Part shown: one piece after another, positions 1 to 7,798 of the stretch | How the letters are laid out: each line of letters starts with the position of its first letter | How positions within the stretch are numbered: position 1 is the stretch's first letter | Assembly: GCA_013388755.1 (NCBI GenBank) | Contig: JACAEQ010000070.1 | Location: forward strand, 62,001 to 126,000 | Source: Chloroflexota bacterium | GTDB taxonomy: Bacteria; Chloroflexota; Chloroflexia; Chloroflexales; Roseiflexaceae | Length of the DNA: 64,000 nucleotides | Reading direction: 5' to 3' | Notes under the pieces: generated by a model | The model's input: only the letters and a program-made list of their open reading frames with translations | Told to the model about the DNA's origin: nothing | Databases searched by the model: none | Translations under genes and position numbers: made by a program

Positions 1-140
1 AATGCAGGCGTACCCCTGAGTGCGGTAGCAGCATACCCGTTCGTGGGTGTGCCACTGGCGCTCTGCAGTGCCGGTATGGCCAGGCGCACTCGATAACCGC
101 TGCCATCAGTAGTGGTATTATAGATCGTACCGGCGACGAT
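1..140 (-). other. Possible C-terminal part of a secreted protein running off the left edge
   Basis: The minus strand reads without a stop from about position 140 to the window edge and gives a Thr/Ser/Gly-rich peptide (GTIYNTTTDGSGYRVRLAIP near its start) that looks like a beta-sandwich segment of a secreted protein. No start codon or clear upstream frame was found; the adjacent minus-strand frame upstream (roughly 140-240) also looks protein-like, so a frameshifted or degraded gene is possible. Nothing else was recognised in positions 1-350, apart from a weak extended -10-like string (TGGTATTAT, 113-121) on the plus strand. Confidence 0.25.
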
Positions 141-350
141 GGAACGCTTTCGCGATGGTGTGACGGAACATTCCACGAACCAGCACTTCCGGGAAGCGCA
201 CGCTGCCGCTGGAGCCAGCGCGCTGCGGCTCAGCGCGCTCCATCGGGCGCGGAGCCTGCCAGGCGGGCTTCTCGGAAGCTCACGCCCGGCGCGTCCATGC
301 CCGACCATTCGTTCCACCCCTTCTGCGAAGATCGTATCAAACCATTGCCC

Positions 351-1358
351 ATGATGATCGATGACGCCGATGCACGCCAGCTCTTTGCACGCGCAAGCAT
401 GGGGCAGACAGCCTATCATGTGTGGGCGGAACGAGCGCGCAAGGAACGCCGCTTCAACACCGCGCGCCTGTTCGATGCTTTGAGCGCCGCACGTCTGGCG
501 CGCGCCGGCGCAGCCTTTCACCGGCTCGGCGGCATCCGGTCGACTGCCGAAAACGTCGCCAGCGCGCTGGCCGGCCTGGCCGTCGACGCCGGTGACGCTG
601 GCCGCGCCACCGGTACGACAGATTTTGCGCGCGAACTCCTGGCGCGTGCGCAGCGCGCCGCCAGTGAAGGGCGCGACCTGCGCGCAAGCGAACTCGGCGA
701 CCTGTTTGTCTGTACCACCTGTGGCGAATTGCAGGAAGGCGAACTCAGCGGCGCGTGCCCGCAGTGCGGTACGGTCGCAGAAGCGCACCGGGCATTTCGA
801 GCGATCGAGGCAATGGGCACACTCGGCCCGCACGCGATCATGGCGTTTCTGGAGCATACGGAAGAAGCACTACGTGCCCTGGTCGCCGATCTTGATGAGG
901 CATCGCTTTCGCGCCGTATGACTGCGACCACGCCATCACTCAAGGAGCAGATCGGCCATCTTGCCGACATGGACGCGGTGTTTCGCGAACGCGCCTGGTT
1001 ACTGCTCGAAACGGAGCATCCGGTGCTGCCGCCGGCGCATCCGCCAACGCTGGACTCTGCCGCCGTCTATCGTGATCAACCGATTGATGCCGTGCTCGAC
1101 GCCTACCACATGACACGGAAGCAGACATTGAGCCTGCTCCGCGGCCTCACCAGCGCCGCCTGGCATCGATCCGGCTCCCATGAACTGTACGGCACGATTA
1201 ACCTGCTTCACCAGGCCAACTGGGTCATCTATCATGAACGTAGCCACCTGATCGATATGGCGCAGCTACGCCACGATCTGATCGCCGGCGACCGGCGCCG
1301 CTACCAGGATGCCACGGTCACCGGGGTGGTCGTCACCGGGTCGAATGAAGGTGAGTGA
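351..1358 (+). CDS. Rubrerythrin-like / rubredoxin-type zinc ribbon / DinB-like fusion protein
   Basis: A protein of about 335 residues in three parts. Residues about 1-110 are helical and Ala/Arg-rich and resemble a rubrerythrin-type four-helix segment. Next comes a rubredoxin-like knuckle pair, CTTCGE then CPQCG, about 17 residues apart, as in the C-terminal ribbon of rubrerythrins. The C-terminal 180 residues fit a DinB-like four-helix bundle, with spaced His residues (HLADMD, HERSHLIDMAQLRHD) that could bind a metal. Rubrerythrins act in peroxide detoxification and DinB-fold proteins include thiol-dependent transferases; the joint function here is unknown. The ATG at 351 (or 354) was preferred to 297 because the first 18 codons of the longer frame look non-coding; neither start has a strong Shine-Dalgarno. 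Confidence 0.7.
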   Translation: MMIDDADARQLFARASMGQTAYHVWAERARKERRFNTARLFDALSAARLARAGAAFHRLGGIRSTAENVASALAGLAVDAGDAGRATGTTDFARELLARAQRAASEGRDLRASELGDLFVCTTCGELQEGELSGACPQCGTVAEAHRAFRAIEAMGTLGPHAIMAFLEHTEEALRALVADLDEASLSRRMTATTPSLKEQIGHLADMDAVFRERAWLLLETEHPVLPPAHPPTLDSAAVYRDQPIDAVLDAYHMTRKQTLSLLRGLTSAAWHRSGSHELYGTINLLHQANWVIYHERSHLIDMAQLRHDLIAGDRRRYQDATVTGVVVTGSNEGE

Positions 1359-1396
1359 CAGGTTGAACCATCATCATTGCTCCCGGGCCTGTTCCT

Positions 1397-2122
1397 ATGA
1401 CACGCAACACACACCAGCGATCCTCACGTACTGACCGGCGCTACGATATTGACGAGGTGACGCCGGGGCGGTTCGTCGTGCGCAATCTGCGTGCGGCACC
1501 GCTCTTGAAAACCGAAGGCGACCTGGAAGGCCGCCTGTTCACGCTGCATTCACAGCGACGCGATGGCTTGCTGGCGCGTTTGCGCGAACGCGGGTTGCGC
1601 GTGCGCACGCTGGACGATCGCATACGCACCCTCCCTCGACTTCCTCACCCTCCTGTACCGGGCGCCGGCGCCTGGCAGCCACTACCGCCAGACGAGCGCT
1701 GGAGCGTGTTCGACCCGTCGCACCTCGACTGGATTCCAGCCACGGTCGAAGACCGTGACGGCCAGGCCATGGTCTTCGTGCACGCAGGGCAGATCGTGCG
1801 CCGGCGGCGTGGGCGTCGCGCGCCGGCCTATGCGCTGGTGGAACCAGGAGCAGGACTGCGCACAATTGACGAAACTGCGGCGTTATTGCTTGGCTATGCG
1901 CAGGCAGCTCCAGCGATACCGGCACTTCAGGCCCGGCGCGACGGCGAACGCATCGTGTTGCCGCTGCACCCGCTACCACCACCGCACCATGCCTTCCTGC
2001 GCGGACTGGCAGAAACCAGGAGGGATGGCCTCGCAATCGAGCACCGTGCCTGGATGCTGGCACAGGCGGTGTACGCCAGTCTTGGCGTTCGGCTTGAACT
2101 TGCCGGGCATGACAGCTCGTAA
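1397..2122 (+). CDS. Hypothetical protein, 241 aa
   Basis: I do not recognise this protein. It is soluble, Arg/Pro-rich and has no signal peptide, membrane segment or cysteine motif. Visible landmarks are a basic N-terminus, a Pro-rich stretch (residues about 80-105) followed by WSVFDPSHLDWIPA, and a C-terminal helical part. It follows the DinB-like gene by 38 bp on the same strand, so the two may be co-transcribed. It converges on the LOG gene with a 19-bp gap. Third-position GC bias matches the neighbours, which supports real coding. Confidence 0.6.
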   Translation: MTRNTHQRSSRTDRRYDIDEVTPGRFVVRNLRAAPLLKTEGDLEGRLFTLHSQRRDGLLARLRERGLRVRTLDDRIRTLPRLPHPPVPGAGAWQPLPPDERWSVFDPSHLDWIPATVEDRDGQAMVFVHAGQIVRRRRGRRAPAYALVEPGAGLRTIDETAALLLGYAQAAPAIPALQARRDGERIVLPLHPLPPPHHAFLRGLAETRRDGLAIEHRAWMLAQAVYASLGVRLELAGHDSS

Positions 2123-2141
2123 TGCCGGCGCGGCGGGTGGT

Positions 2142-2933
2142 TCAGGGCGTGGCAGCATTGCGCCCGAGCGCGCGGCGAGTCACTTCGTACGCGGCCGATT
2201 CCGTGCCAGCGCGCCACTGCAAGTCGCCAGCGGCGCGCACCACCAGATCACGCACCTCCTCCACCGAATCGGTCACGATCATGAGATTGATATCCGCCTC
2301 CGCGACTTTGCGCGCCGGTAACATCGTCGCACGCATCCACGCAAGCAAACCGCTCCAATAGTCACTGCCAAACAGAATGATCGGGAAGTTGCGCACCTTA
2401 CCCGTCTGCACCAGTGTTAACGCCTCGAATAGTTCATCGAGCGTACCGAAACCGCCAGGAAAGATCACGAATGCCTGGGCGTACTTGACCAGCATCATCT
2501 TGCGCACAAAGAAATACCGAAATGCCACCGCGGTATCCACATACGGATTGAGATGTTGCTCAAACGGCAATTCGATATTGAGGCCGACCGAACGCGCCCC
2601 GGCCTCGTGCGCGCCGCGATTCCCCGCCTCCATGATCCCCGGGCCGCCACCCGTAATCACGGCAAACCCTGCCTCACCCAGGACGCGCCCGACCTCGGTC
2701 GCCGCGTGATACATCGGATCATCGGCACCAACCCGCGCCGACCCGAAGATCGTCACTGCCGGGCCGACGTCCGCCAGCGTCTCGAACCCTTCGACAAATT
2801 CGCCCATGATTCGTAACACGCGCCATGTATCGGTACTGAGGAACTCGGCCTCCGGGCGCGGCGGCGACAACAGGCGCTCATCCTCGGTCAGGCGTTTGCC
2901 GGAGCGTGTCCGGCCCTTCACATTATTTCCCAT
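2142..2933 (-). CDS. LOG-family (TIGR00730) Rossmann-fold nucleotide phosphoribohydrolase-like protein
   Basis: LOG-family proteins release free base from nucleoside 5'-monophosphates (cytokinin activation in plants) or act as AMP/PPGN nucleosidases. The family signatures are present: GGGPGIMEAGNRGA (nucleotide loop) and PGGFGTLDELFE (catalytic Arg/Glu-region motif), with R-K-M-M-L-V-K between them. The start at 2933 was chosen because GGGAG lies 9 nt upstream; a longer frame to 3053 has no such signal and would run into the divergent regulator's control region. About 263 aa, normal for the long-form family. It is divergent from the response regulator at 3075. Substrate cannot be told from sequence. 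Confidence 0.88.
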   Translation of the reverse strand: MGNNVKGRTRSGKRLTEDERLLSPPRPEAEFLSTDTWRVLRIMGEFVEGFETLADVGPAVTIFGSARVGADDPMYHAATEVGRVLGEAGFAVITGGGPGIMEAGNRGAHEAGARSVGLNIELPFEQHLNPYVDTAVAFRYFFVRKMMLVKYAQAFVIFPGGFGTLDELFEALTLVQTGKVRNFPIILFGSDYWSGLLAWMRATMLPARKVAEADINLMIVTDSVEEVRDLVVRAAGDLQWRAGTESAAYEVTRRALGRNAATP

Positions 2934-2955
2934 AGGGTAGCACTCCCGCAAAATG

Positions 2956-2972
2956 AAAAGTTCGAAACTTTT
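2956..2972. promoter_or_regulatory. Perfect AT-rich inverted repeat between divergent genes
   Basis: AAAAGTT-CGA-AACTTTT is a perfect 7-bp inverted repeat with a 3-nt centre in the 141-bp gap between the LOG gene and the response regulator. It is AT-rich in a GC-rich region and sits 22 bp upstream of the LOG start. It could be an operator for a dimeric regulator, perhaps the neighbouring OmpR-type protein. Confidence 0.4.
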
Positions 2973-3074
2973 GTAATGGTACGGTAATACACCGGCGTAC
3001 ACTGAGACCCAGGAAAGCGATTCACGATTGAGGAGAACAGTAGCCAGTCCCATTCTGGCTTGAAGGAGACGCCA

Positions 3075-3755
3075 ATGGAAATCCTCGTTGCCGACGACGA
3101 TCTCGCAAGTGTGAAGTTAATGACCTTCCTGCTCGAAGATGCTGGTTATAAAGTCATCAAGGCATACGACGCAGCAGGCGTCCTTCAAGCGGTCGAACAG
3201 CATTCGCCGGATCTTGTTCTGCTTGACGTGACGATGCCCAAAATCAACGGCTTCGACATCTGCCGCCAGATCCGGCGCACGTCTGAGGTGCCGGTTATTT
3301 TCGTGACGGGCAACAGCCAGCTCCAGGATCGTGTCACCGGGTTACAGATCGGCGGTGACGATTACCTGGTGAAGCCATTTGAACCGGCCGAGTTGCTGGC
3401 GCGCGTCGAAGCCGTTCTCCGGCGACGCAACAGCGAGATGCTCACCCCGGTCGCGCGCATCACGCAGGGGCCGCTGACACTCGACCCGATTGAGCACACC
3501 GTCGTCTTCAGCAATGGGCGCAGCGTCATTCTGACCCCAATCGAGTTTCGCCTGCTGTATTACATGATGCAGAACTCGGGCCGCGTCCTCAGCGCCAGCC
3601 AGATTCTCAGTAAGGTATGGGGCTACGATTACGAAGGCGAGAGTAATCTTGTCGCCGTGTATGTGCGTCGGTTGCGTGCCAAGATCGAACCGGAGAACGA
3701 GGCGCCGCGCCATATTATTACGGTGCGCAACCTCGGCTATAAGTTTGTCGTGTAA
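3075..3755 (+). CDS. OmpR/PhoB-family response regulator
   Basis: A 226-residue two-domain DNA-binding response regulator. The receiver domain (1-120) has the acidic pocket DDD at 7-9, the phospho-acceptor Asp51 in LLDVTMP, Thr78 and Lys100 (LVKPFEP). The winged-helix domain (about 130-226) has the typical LTPIEFRLLYYMMQNSGRV and VYVRRLRAKIE elements of the OmpR/PhoB class. The ATG at 3075 is preferred to 3060 because AAGGAG lies 6 nt upstream and the protein then begins at the conserved MEILVADDD. No histidine kinase is adjacent, so it is an orphan regulator here. Confidence 0.93.
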   Translation: MEILVADDDLASVKLMTFLLEDAGYKVIKAYDAAGVLQAVEQHSPDLVLLDVTMPKINGFDICRQIRRTSEVPVIFVTGNSQLQDRVTGLQIGGDDYLVKPFEPAELLARVEAVLRRRNSEMLTPVARITQGPLTLDPIEHTVVFSNGRSVILTPIEFRLLYYMMQNSGRVLSASQILSKVWGYDYEGESNLVAVYVRRLRAKIEPENEAPRHIITVRNLGYKFVV

Positions 3756-3807
3756 CGCACACACATGCTACCAGTTCGATCGATTCGCAATCATTGAGGA
3801 TATCGCC

Positions 3808-4137
3808 ATGCCGCAGCCATACGCACTTGCTCAGACATACGCGCCCCGGCCGGATTTCGCCGAGCATATCGCCACGCTCGCCGCCACTCCGGCTGAGTTC
3901 TGTCTCCAGGCCGGGCTGCCGTACGCAACCTATATGCGCATGATCCGTATGCGCAGCGCCAGCAAGAAGACCGCGCTGCGTATTGCCAGGACGTATGCGC
4001 TTGCTCATGACCAGTATACGATTCGTGCGGCGCTCGAATTGCTGTTCGAACCGCGCCCACGCATCGTTATGGAACCGGTGCCCGGTACCAATCGCTTCCG
4101 CCGGCGCACCGATGAGACAACGCCGGGTGTCCAGTAG
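3808..4137 (+). CDS. Small HTH-like protein, 109 aa
   Basis: A small basic protein. Residues 20-60 (AEFCLQAGLPYATYMRMI, then KKTALRIARTYA) have the spacing of a helix-turn-helix of the XRE/lambda repressor type, in which residues 22-29 would be helix 2 and the YATYMRMI segment the recognition helix. The C-terminal third is Pro/Arg-rich and probably disordered. A GAGG lies 8 nt upstream of the ATG at 3808. It follows the response regulator by 52 bp and may share its transcript. Assignment as a DNA-binding protein is inference from local pattern only. Confidence 0.6.
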   Translation: MPQPYALAQTYAPRPDFAEHIATLAATPAEFCLQAGLPYATYMRMIRMRSASKKTALRIARTYALAHDQYTIRAALELLFEPRPRIVMEPVPGTNRFRRRTDETTPGVQ

Positions 4138-4252
4138 GAGTCACATACCCCGGGAAACGCCGCCTTGCGCCGGGTCGCAATCAGTGGCCCGGCACATGCC
4201 GCTCAGGGCACGATGCAAACGGTCACACCCCTCCCCTACGTCTCCACACCCC

Positions 4253-5071
4253 TCAAAATCCTACATCGCCGGTGTGAATCGCATGTTGCCTGCCTGTTGT
4301 GTCACGCAACAGCAATGTCCCATCGGAAGCGACATCCTCCGCAATGCCGCTTATCTCACCGCCTGGCAATCGCACGGTAATCAGCTCACCCATCCACTCC
4401 AGCCGGGCGCGCCATTCCGCAAACAGGGACGTATGCGCTCCGGTATGCAACAGCATGTAGCGTTCGTCAAGGCGCGCCAGCAGCGCTTCCAGCAAGGGCG
4501 CGCGCTCAACGCTCCGGCCGGCGACGGCGCTCAGGCTGGTGGCAGTGACACGTAGATCACGCCCGTCCACCGTTTCATCGGGGGCCTGATTGACATTCAC
4601 ACCGATCCCGATCACGGCCCACTCAATATGGTCGCCCGCAATACTCAATTCGGTCAGGATGCCGGCGGCCTTGCGCAACCCATCGGTAGCCGGTAGGAGC
4701 AGATCGTTCGGCCATTTCAGTCGCGCCGCAATGGGGACGGTTCGCTCCACCGCCTCACATAGCGCCAGCGCGGCAAGCATCGTCAATGTAAACGCCTCAG
4801 CCGGTGGCAACCAGGTGGGCCGCAGCAACACCGATAGGAGCAGCGCCTCACCATACGGTGCGATCCAGCTCCGACCCACCCGGCCTCGCCCGGCTGATTG
4901 CTCTTCGGCCAGTACCACCAGCCCTTCCGGATGGCCGGCACGCGCCTGCTGCCTCGCAAGTTCACTGGTTGATGCAACCCGTTCGTACCGTGCAAGCACG
5001 TTGCCGATGATGCGCGTGTCAAGGCGGCGGCGCAGTGCCGCCAGATCGAGATCTTCAGGAAGCGGCGCCAT
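4253..5071 (-). CDS. birA: Biotin--[acetyl-CoA-carboxylase] ligase
   Basis: This enzyme activates biotin as biotinyl-AMP and transfers it to the lysine of biotin carboxyl carrier protein. The biotin/ATP loop GRGRVGRSW is at residues 61-69, KWPND at 119-123, and the GIGVNVNQ motif of the central sheet follows near 155. The C-terminal SH3-like domain ends in RQHAIHTGDVGF. At 272 residues with no N-terminal winged helix it is the monofunctional (class I) form, so it should not repress a biotin operon. No strong Shine-Dalgarno is visible. A TGGTATACT extended -10 on this strand lies 39-47 nt upstream. Divergent from the ANTAR regulator. Confidence 0.93.
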   Translation of the reverse strand: MAPLPEDLDLAALRRRLDTRIIGNVLARYERVASTSELARQQARAGHPEGLVVLAEEQSAGRGRVGRSWIAPYGEALLLSVLLRPTWLPPAEAFTLTMLAALALCEAVERTVPIAARLKWPNDLLLPATDGLRKAAGILTELSIAGDHIEWAVIGIGVNVNQAPDETVDGRDLRVTATSLSAVAGRSVERAPLLEALLARLDERYMLLHTGAHTSLFAEWRARLEWMGELITVRLPGGEISGIAEDVASDGTLLLRDTTGRQHAIHTGDVGF

Positions 5072-5109
5072 TGCTATCGTTTGCCTGTCAATGTTACGGA
5101 TCGCCCTTC

Positions 5110-5118
5110 AGTATACCA
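5110..5118 (-). promoter_or_regulatory. Extended -10 promoter element for birA
   Basis: The minus strand reads TGGTATACT, i.e. TGn followed by TATACT, giving a predicted start point about 30 nt before the birA ATG. The same string type occurs before several other genes of this window. Confidence 0.55.
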
Positions 5119-5160
5119 TGTGAACACGATTGCGTTTCCTTGACCACGCATTGCGCAGTA

Positions 5161-5169
5161 TGCTATACT
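5161..5169 (+). promoter_or_regulatory. Extended -10 promoter element for the ANTAR regulator
   Basis: TGCTATACT (TGn + TATACT) lies 84 nt before the ATG at 5253, leaving a 5' leader of about 75 nt. It is back-to-back with the birA promoter element. Confidence 0.5.
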
Positions 5170-5252
5170 CGCATCCTGCGTGAAAGACACTGCTATTCCA
5201 GCCGCGCTGAACACGATATGTCGCGGTAGCGGGACGACATAAGGAGACTCAT

Positions 5253-5837
5253 ATGCCGCAGCAGCTACGCCTGGTGATCGCGGATGATGAATCCATCATT
5301 CGCATGAATCTTAAAGAGACGCTGGTTGGCCTGGGCTACCTGGTGGTTGGCGAGGCAGGCGACGGTGTCAGCGTCATCAACCTGGCCCGCGAGTTGCGAC
5401 CCGATCTTGTGGTGATGGATATCCGGATGCCGAAGCTCGACGGTATTCAGGCAGCCAGGGTGCTGACCGAAGAGAAAATTGCGCCCGTCTTGCTGCTGAC
5501 GGCGTACTCTGATCGCGACCTGGTCGATCGCGCGCGTGAGGCAGGTGTCGTCAATTATGTGGTAAAACCGTTTCACGAGGGTGAGTTGCTGCCGGCCATC
5601 GAGATTGCCCTGGCGCGCTACAACGAGTTCCGCGAGATGGATAAGCAGATGACCGATCTCAAGGAGACGCTGGAGACGCGCAAGCTGGTTGAACGCGCCA
5701 AGGGCGTGTTGATGGATACGCAGGGTTTGAAGGAGCACGAGGCATTCCGCAAGATCCAGCAACTCTCGATGAATACGCGTAAATCAATGCGTGAGATTGC
5801 GCAGGCGATTCTGCTTACGGCACAGATCGAGAAGTGA
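5253..5837 (+). CDS. ANTAR-domain response regulator (transcription antiterminator)
   Basis: The receiver domain (1-120) carries the acidic pair at 11-12, phospho-acceptor Asp56 (VVMDIRMP), a Thr in LLTAYSD and Lys105 (VVKPFHE). It is followed by a short coiled coil and an ANTAR domain (about 128-185) with the typical ERAKGVLMDTQGLKEHEAFRKIQ and KSMREIAQAIL helices. ANTAR proteins bind paired hairpins in nascent RNA to prevent termination, usually after phosphorylation by a histidine kinase (e.g. PdtaS/PdtaR). AAGGAG 7 nt before the ATG fixes the start. No cognate kinase is adjacent. RNA targets cannot be assigned from this window. Confidence 0.92.
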   Translation: MPQQLRLVIADDESIIRMNLKETLVGLGYLVVGEAGDGVSVINLARELRPDLVVMDIRMPKLDGIQAARVLTEEKIAPVLLLTAYSDRDLVDRAREAGVVNYVVKPFHEGELLPAIEIALARYNEFREMDKQMTDLKETLETRKLVERAKGVLMDTQGLKEHEAFRKIQQLSMNTRKSMREIAQAILLTAQIEK

Positions 5838-5953
5838 GGCGGCGCGCGGCGCGCCAGGCCATGGACTCCCTTTTCCGGCACAGTTATGCGATCCGGCTGC
5901 GCCGTGAGCCAGGTAGCCTCGTCGCCGGGCTGGCGCGTAAACGGTAGTCGATC

Positions 5954-6595
5954 GTGTCCGAACCAGTTACGAGCTCCGAGACCGGCACGCCTCCGTCGCC
6001 CGGGACGGTGCGCGTTCCACGCTATCGCTGGCTCCGCGCGGTATTGCCGCATGTGTTGACGGCACTGGTTGCTGTGGTGGTCACGCTGGGTGTGCAGCGC
6101 CTCTGGCAGCCGCCGGCTCCTGCCGCCGGCACTCTCCTTCCGCAACCAGCCACCCCGCCCGGCACGACGACCCCTGCTACGCCCATTTCAACGCCGAACC
6201 CGTCACCTGCCGGCGCCGCAACGCCATTCCCCGCGCCGACTGAGCCGCCGCTCGCCGCTGCGCTGTCGCGCCAGGAACTGATTGATCTGCGCGCCCAGGA
6301 CGACCGGCTGTGGGCCGCGATCTATCTGATCCGCGCTCTGAGCCAGGCTGCGGACGCTGAAACGTCATTGCGCGCCAATGACCTGGCTGGCGTCGAGCAA
6401 ACCCTGACGGCGCTTGATGAGTCGCTGGCGCAAGCCTATGCGCGCGCCGCCGACCCCGACCGCAACCCGATCGACCAGATTCGACGCGATGCCAGTGCGA
6501 TGCGTGAAGATCTCTACCTGCGGCCCGAAGGCATGGATGCCCGACTCGCGCGCCTGCAGCAGGCGATCGTGACCCTGATCGAAGCGCGCAGGTGA
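5954..6595 (+). CDS. Membrane-anchored protein with Pro/Thr linker, 213 aa
   Basis: This protein starts with GTG. It has a 28-residue cytoplasmic N-terminus, one membrane helix (about 30-49, LPHVLTALVAVVVTLGVQ), a Pro/Thr/Ala-rich linker (52-98) and a helical extracytoplasmic domain of about 115 residues (LSRQELIDLRAQDDRLWAAIYLIRALSQ onward). I do not recognise the helical domain. The tripartite plan suggests a receptor-like or scaffold protein anchored in the envelope. Codon bias matches the neighbours. A 28-codon frame (5861-5947) between the ANTAR gene and this one ends just before the start codon; I treat it as leader sequence rather than a gene. Confidence 0.7.
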   Translation: MSEPVTSSETGTPPSPGTVRVPRYRWLRAVLPHVLTALVAVVVTLGVQRLWQPPAPAAGTLLPQPATPPGTTTPATPISTPNPSPAGAATPFPAPTEPPLAAALSRQELIDLRAQDDRLWAAIYLIRALSQAADAETSLRANDLAGVEQTLTALDESLAQAYARAADPDRNPIDQIRRDASAMREDLYLRPEGMDARLARLQQAIVTLIEARR

Positions 6596-6709
6596 GGGGT
6601 TGCACGTTGCGCGTGACATGTTGAAGGTTGGAAGGTGAAAGGGTGAGACCTGGACGGATGGCAGGTGAAAGGTTCCATCGTGAGATCTAACTCCTGAAGG
6701 CACATCGCC

Positions 6710-7684
6710 ATGGCGCAGCGCAGCATCTTGATCACCGGCGGCGCCGGGTTTATCGGGTCGCACCTGGCTGACGCGTTGATTGCGCGTGGCGAGCGAGTGG
6801 CTGTGATTGATGACCTCTCGACCGGCGCGATCGCCAATATTCGCCATCTGAAAGGCCACCCGCACTTCCAGTATACCCTCGATACGATCACCAACGAAGC
6901 CGTGCTGGCCGAGTTGATCGATGAGAGCGATGCCGTCGTTCACCTGGCCGCAGCGGTCGGCGTACAACTGATTGTGCAAAGCCCGGTACGCACGATTGAA
7001 ACCAACGTGACCGGCACCGAACTGGTGTTGCGCCGGGCCGCCAAAAAAGGGAAGACCGTCCTGCTCGCCAGCACCTCCGAAGTGTACGGCAAGAGCGAGC
7101 AGGCCCCGTTCCGCGAAGACGCCGACCTGGTGCTCGGCCCCTCCACGATGGCGCGCTGGAGTTATGCATGCTCCAAGTTGCTCGACGAGTTCCTGGCGCT
7201 GGCCTACCACAAAGAACGCGATCTGCCGGTGATTATCGCGCGGTTGTTCAATACTGTCGGCCCGCGCCAGACCGGGCGATACGGTATGGTGCTGCCGCGT
7301 TTCGTGCGCTCCGCCATCCGCAATGTGCCGCTGCGCGTCTACGGCGACGGCAGGCAGACCCGTTGCTTCTGCTATGTTGGCGATACGGTGCGCGCCTTGA
7401 TCGATCTGCTCGACCATCCCGCCGCCATCGGCCAGATCTTCAATGTTGGCAATCCTCAGGAGGTGAGCATCCTCGAACTGGCACAGCGTGTGATCGCGCT
7501 TGCCGGCAGCGCGTCGCCCATCGTGCTGGTACCATACGAGCACGCCTACGAAGCCGGCTTTGAGGACATGCGGCGGCGCGTGCCAGACGTCACACGCATC
7601 CGTGAACTCACCGGCTTCCAGCCGACGCTCGACCTTGATGCGATTATTCAATCGGTGATTGCGTACGAACAGAGTGTTGAGTGA
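6710..7684 (+). CDS. NAD-dependent nucleotide-sugar epimerase/dehydratase (extended SDR)
   Basis: A 324-residue extended short-chain dehydrogenase. The Rossmann motif TGGAGFIGSH is at 9-18, the acidic residue binding NAD ribose is in VIDDLS, the catalytic Ser/Thr lies in ASTSEVYG, and Tyr/Lys are in YACSK. The C-terminal half has the sugar-binding RxFNxxGPRQ and VYGDGRQTRxFxYVxD signatures. The pattern is closest to UDP-glucuronate decarboxylase or GDP-mannose/UDP-sugar epimerase subgroups; exact substrate is uncertain. It opens the polysaccharide locus and probably supplies an activated sugar. GAAGG lies 10 nt upstream of the ATG. The preceding 110 bp contain loose GTTGAAGGTT-like repeats. 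Confidence 0.9.
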   Translation: MAQRSILITGGAGFIGSHLADALIARGERVAVIDDLSTGAIANIRHLKGHPHFQYTLDTITNEAVLAELIDESDAVVHLAAAVGVQLIVQSPVRTIETNVTGTELVLRRAAKKGKTVLLASTSEVYGKSEQAPFREDADLVLGPSTMARWSYACSKLLDEFLALAYHKERDLPVIIARLFNTVGPRQTGRYGMVLPRFVRSAIRNVPLRVYGDGRQTRCFCYVGDTVRALIDLLDHPAAIGQIFNVGNPQEVSILELAQRVIALAGSASPIVLVPYEHAYEAGFEDMRRRVPDVTRIRELTGFQPTLDLDAIIQSVIAYEQSVE

Positions 7685-7705
7685 GTCACTCTACGCATTG
7701 CTCCC

Positions 7706-7728
7706 GCGAGCGCGGGCGTCTCGCCCGC
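7706..7728. repeat. Short palindromic intergenic repeat (GCGGGCGTCTCGCCCGC type)
   Basis: GCGAGCGCGGGCGTCTCGCCCGC contains the inverted repeat GCGGGC/GCCCGC. It has the same design as the element at 31385-31441 (GAGGGC-ATCTT-GCCCTC). Such units are usually dispersed in intergenic DNA. The rest of 7685-7798 holds no gene. Confidence 0.4.
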
Positions 7729-7798
7729 CTGGTTGGTCGCGCCAGGCGGCGGGACGACATCTCCGGCGCTCGTGGGCGCCATCTCGCTGCATGCGATA

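Noticed and set aside
139-354. 71-codon plus-strand frame at the left edge
   Set aside because: No Shine-Dalgarno, Arg/Ala-rich shadow composition, overlaps the start of the rubrerythrin-like gene.
5861-5947. 28-codon frame MDSLFRHSYAIRLRR... between the ANTAR gene and 5954
   Set aside because: No Shine-Dalgarno and too short to judge; could be a leader peptide but there is no supporting signal.
6365-7651. 428-codon minus-strand frame opposite the epimerase gene
   Set aside because: Composition is that of a high-GC shadow frame and the plus strand encodes a complete SDR enzyme with all motifs.
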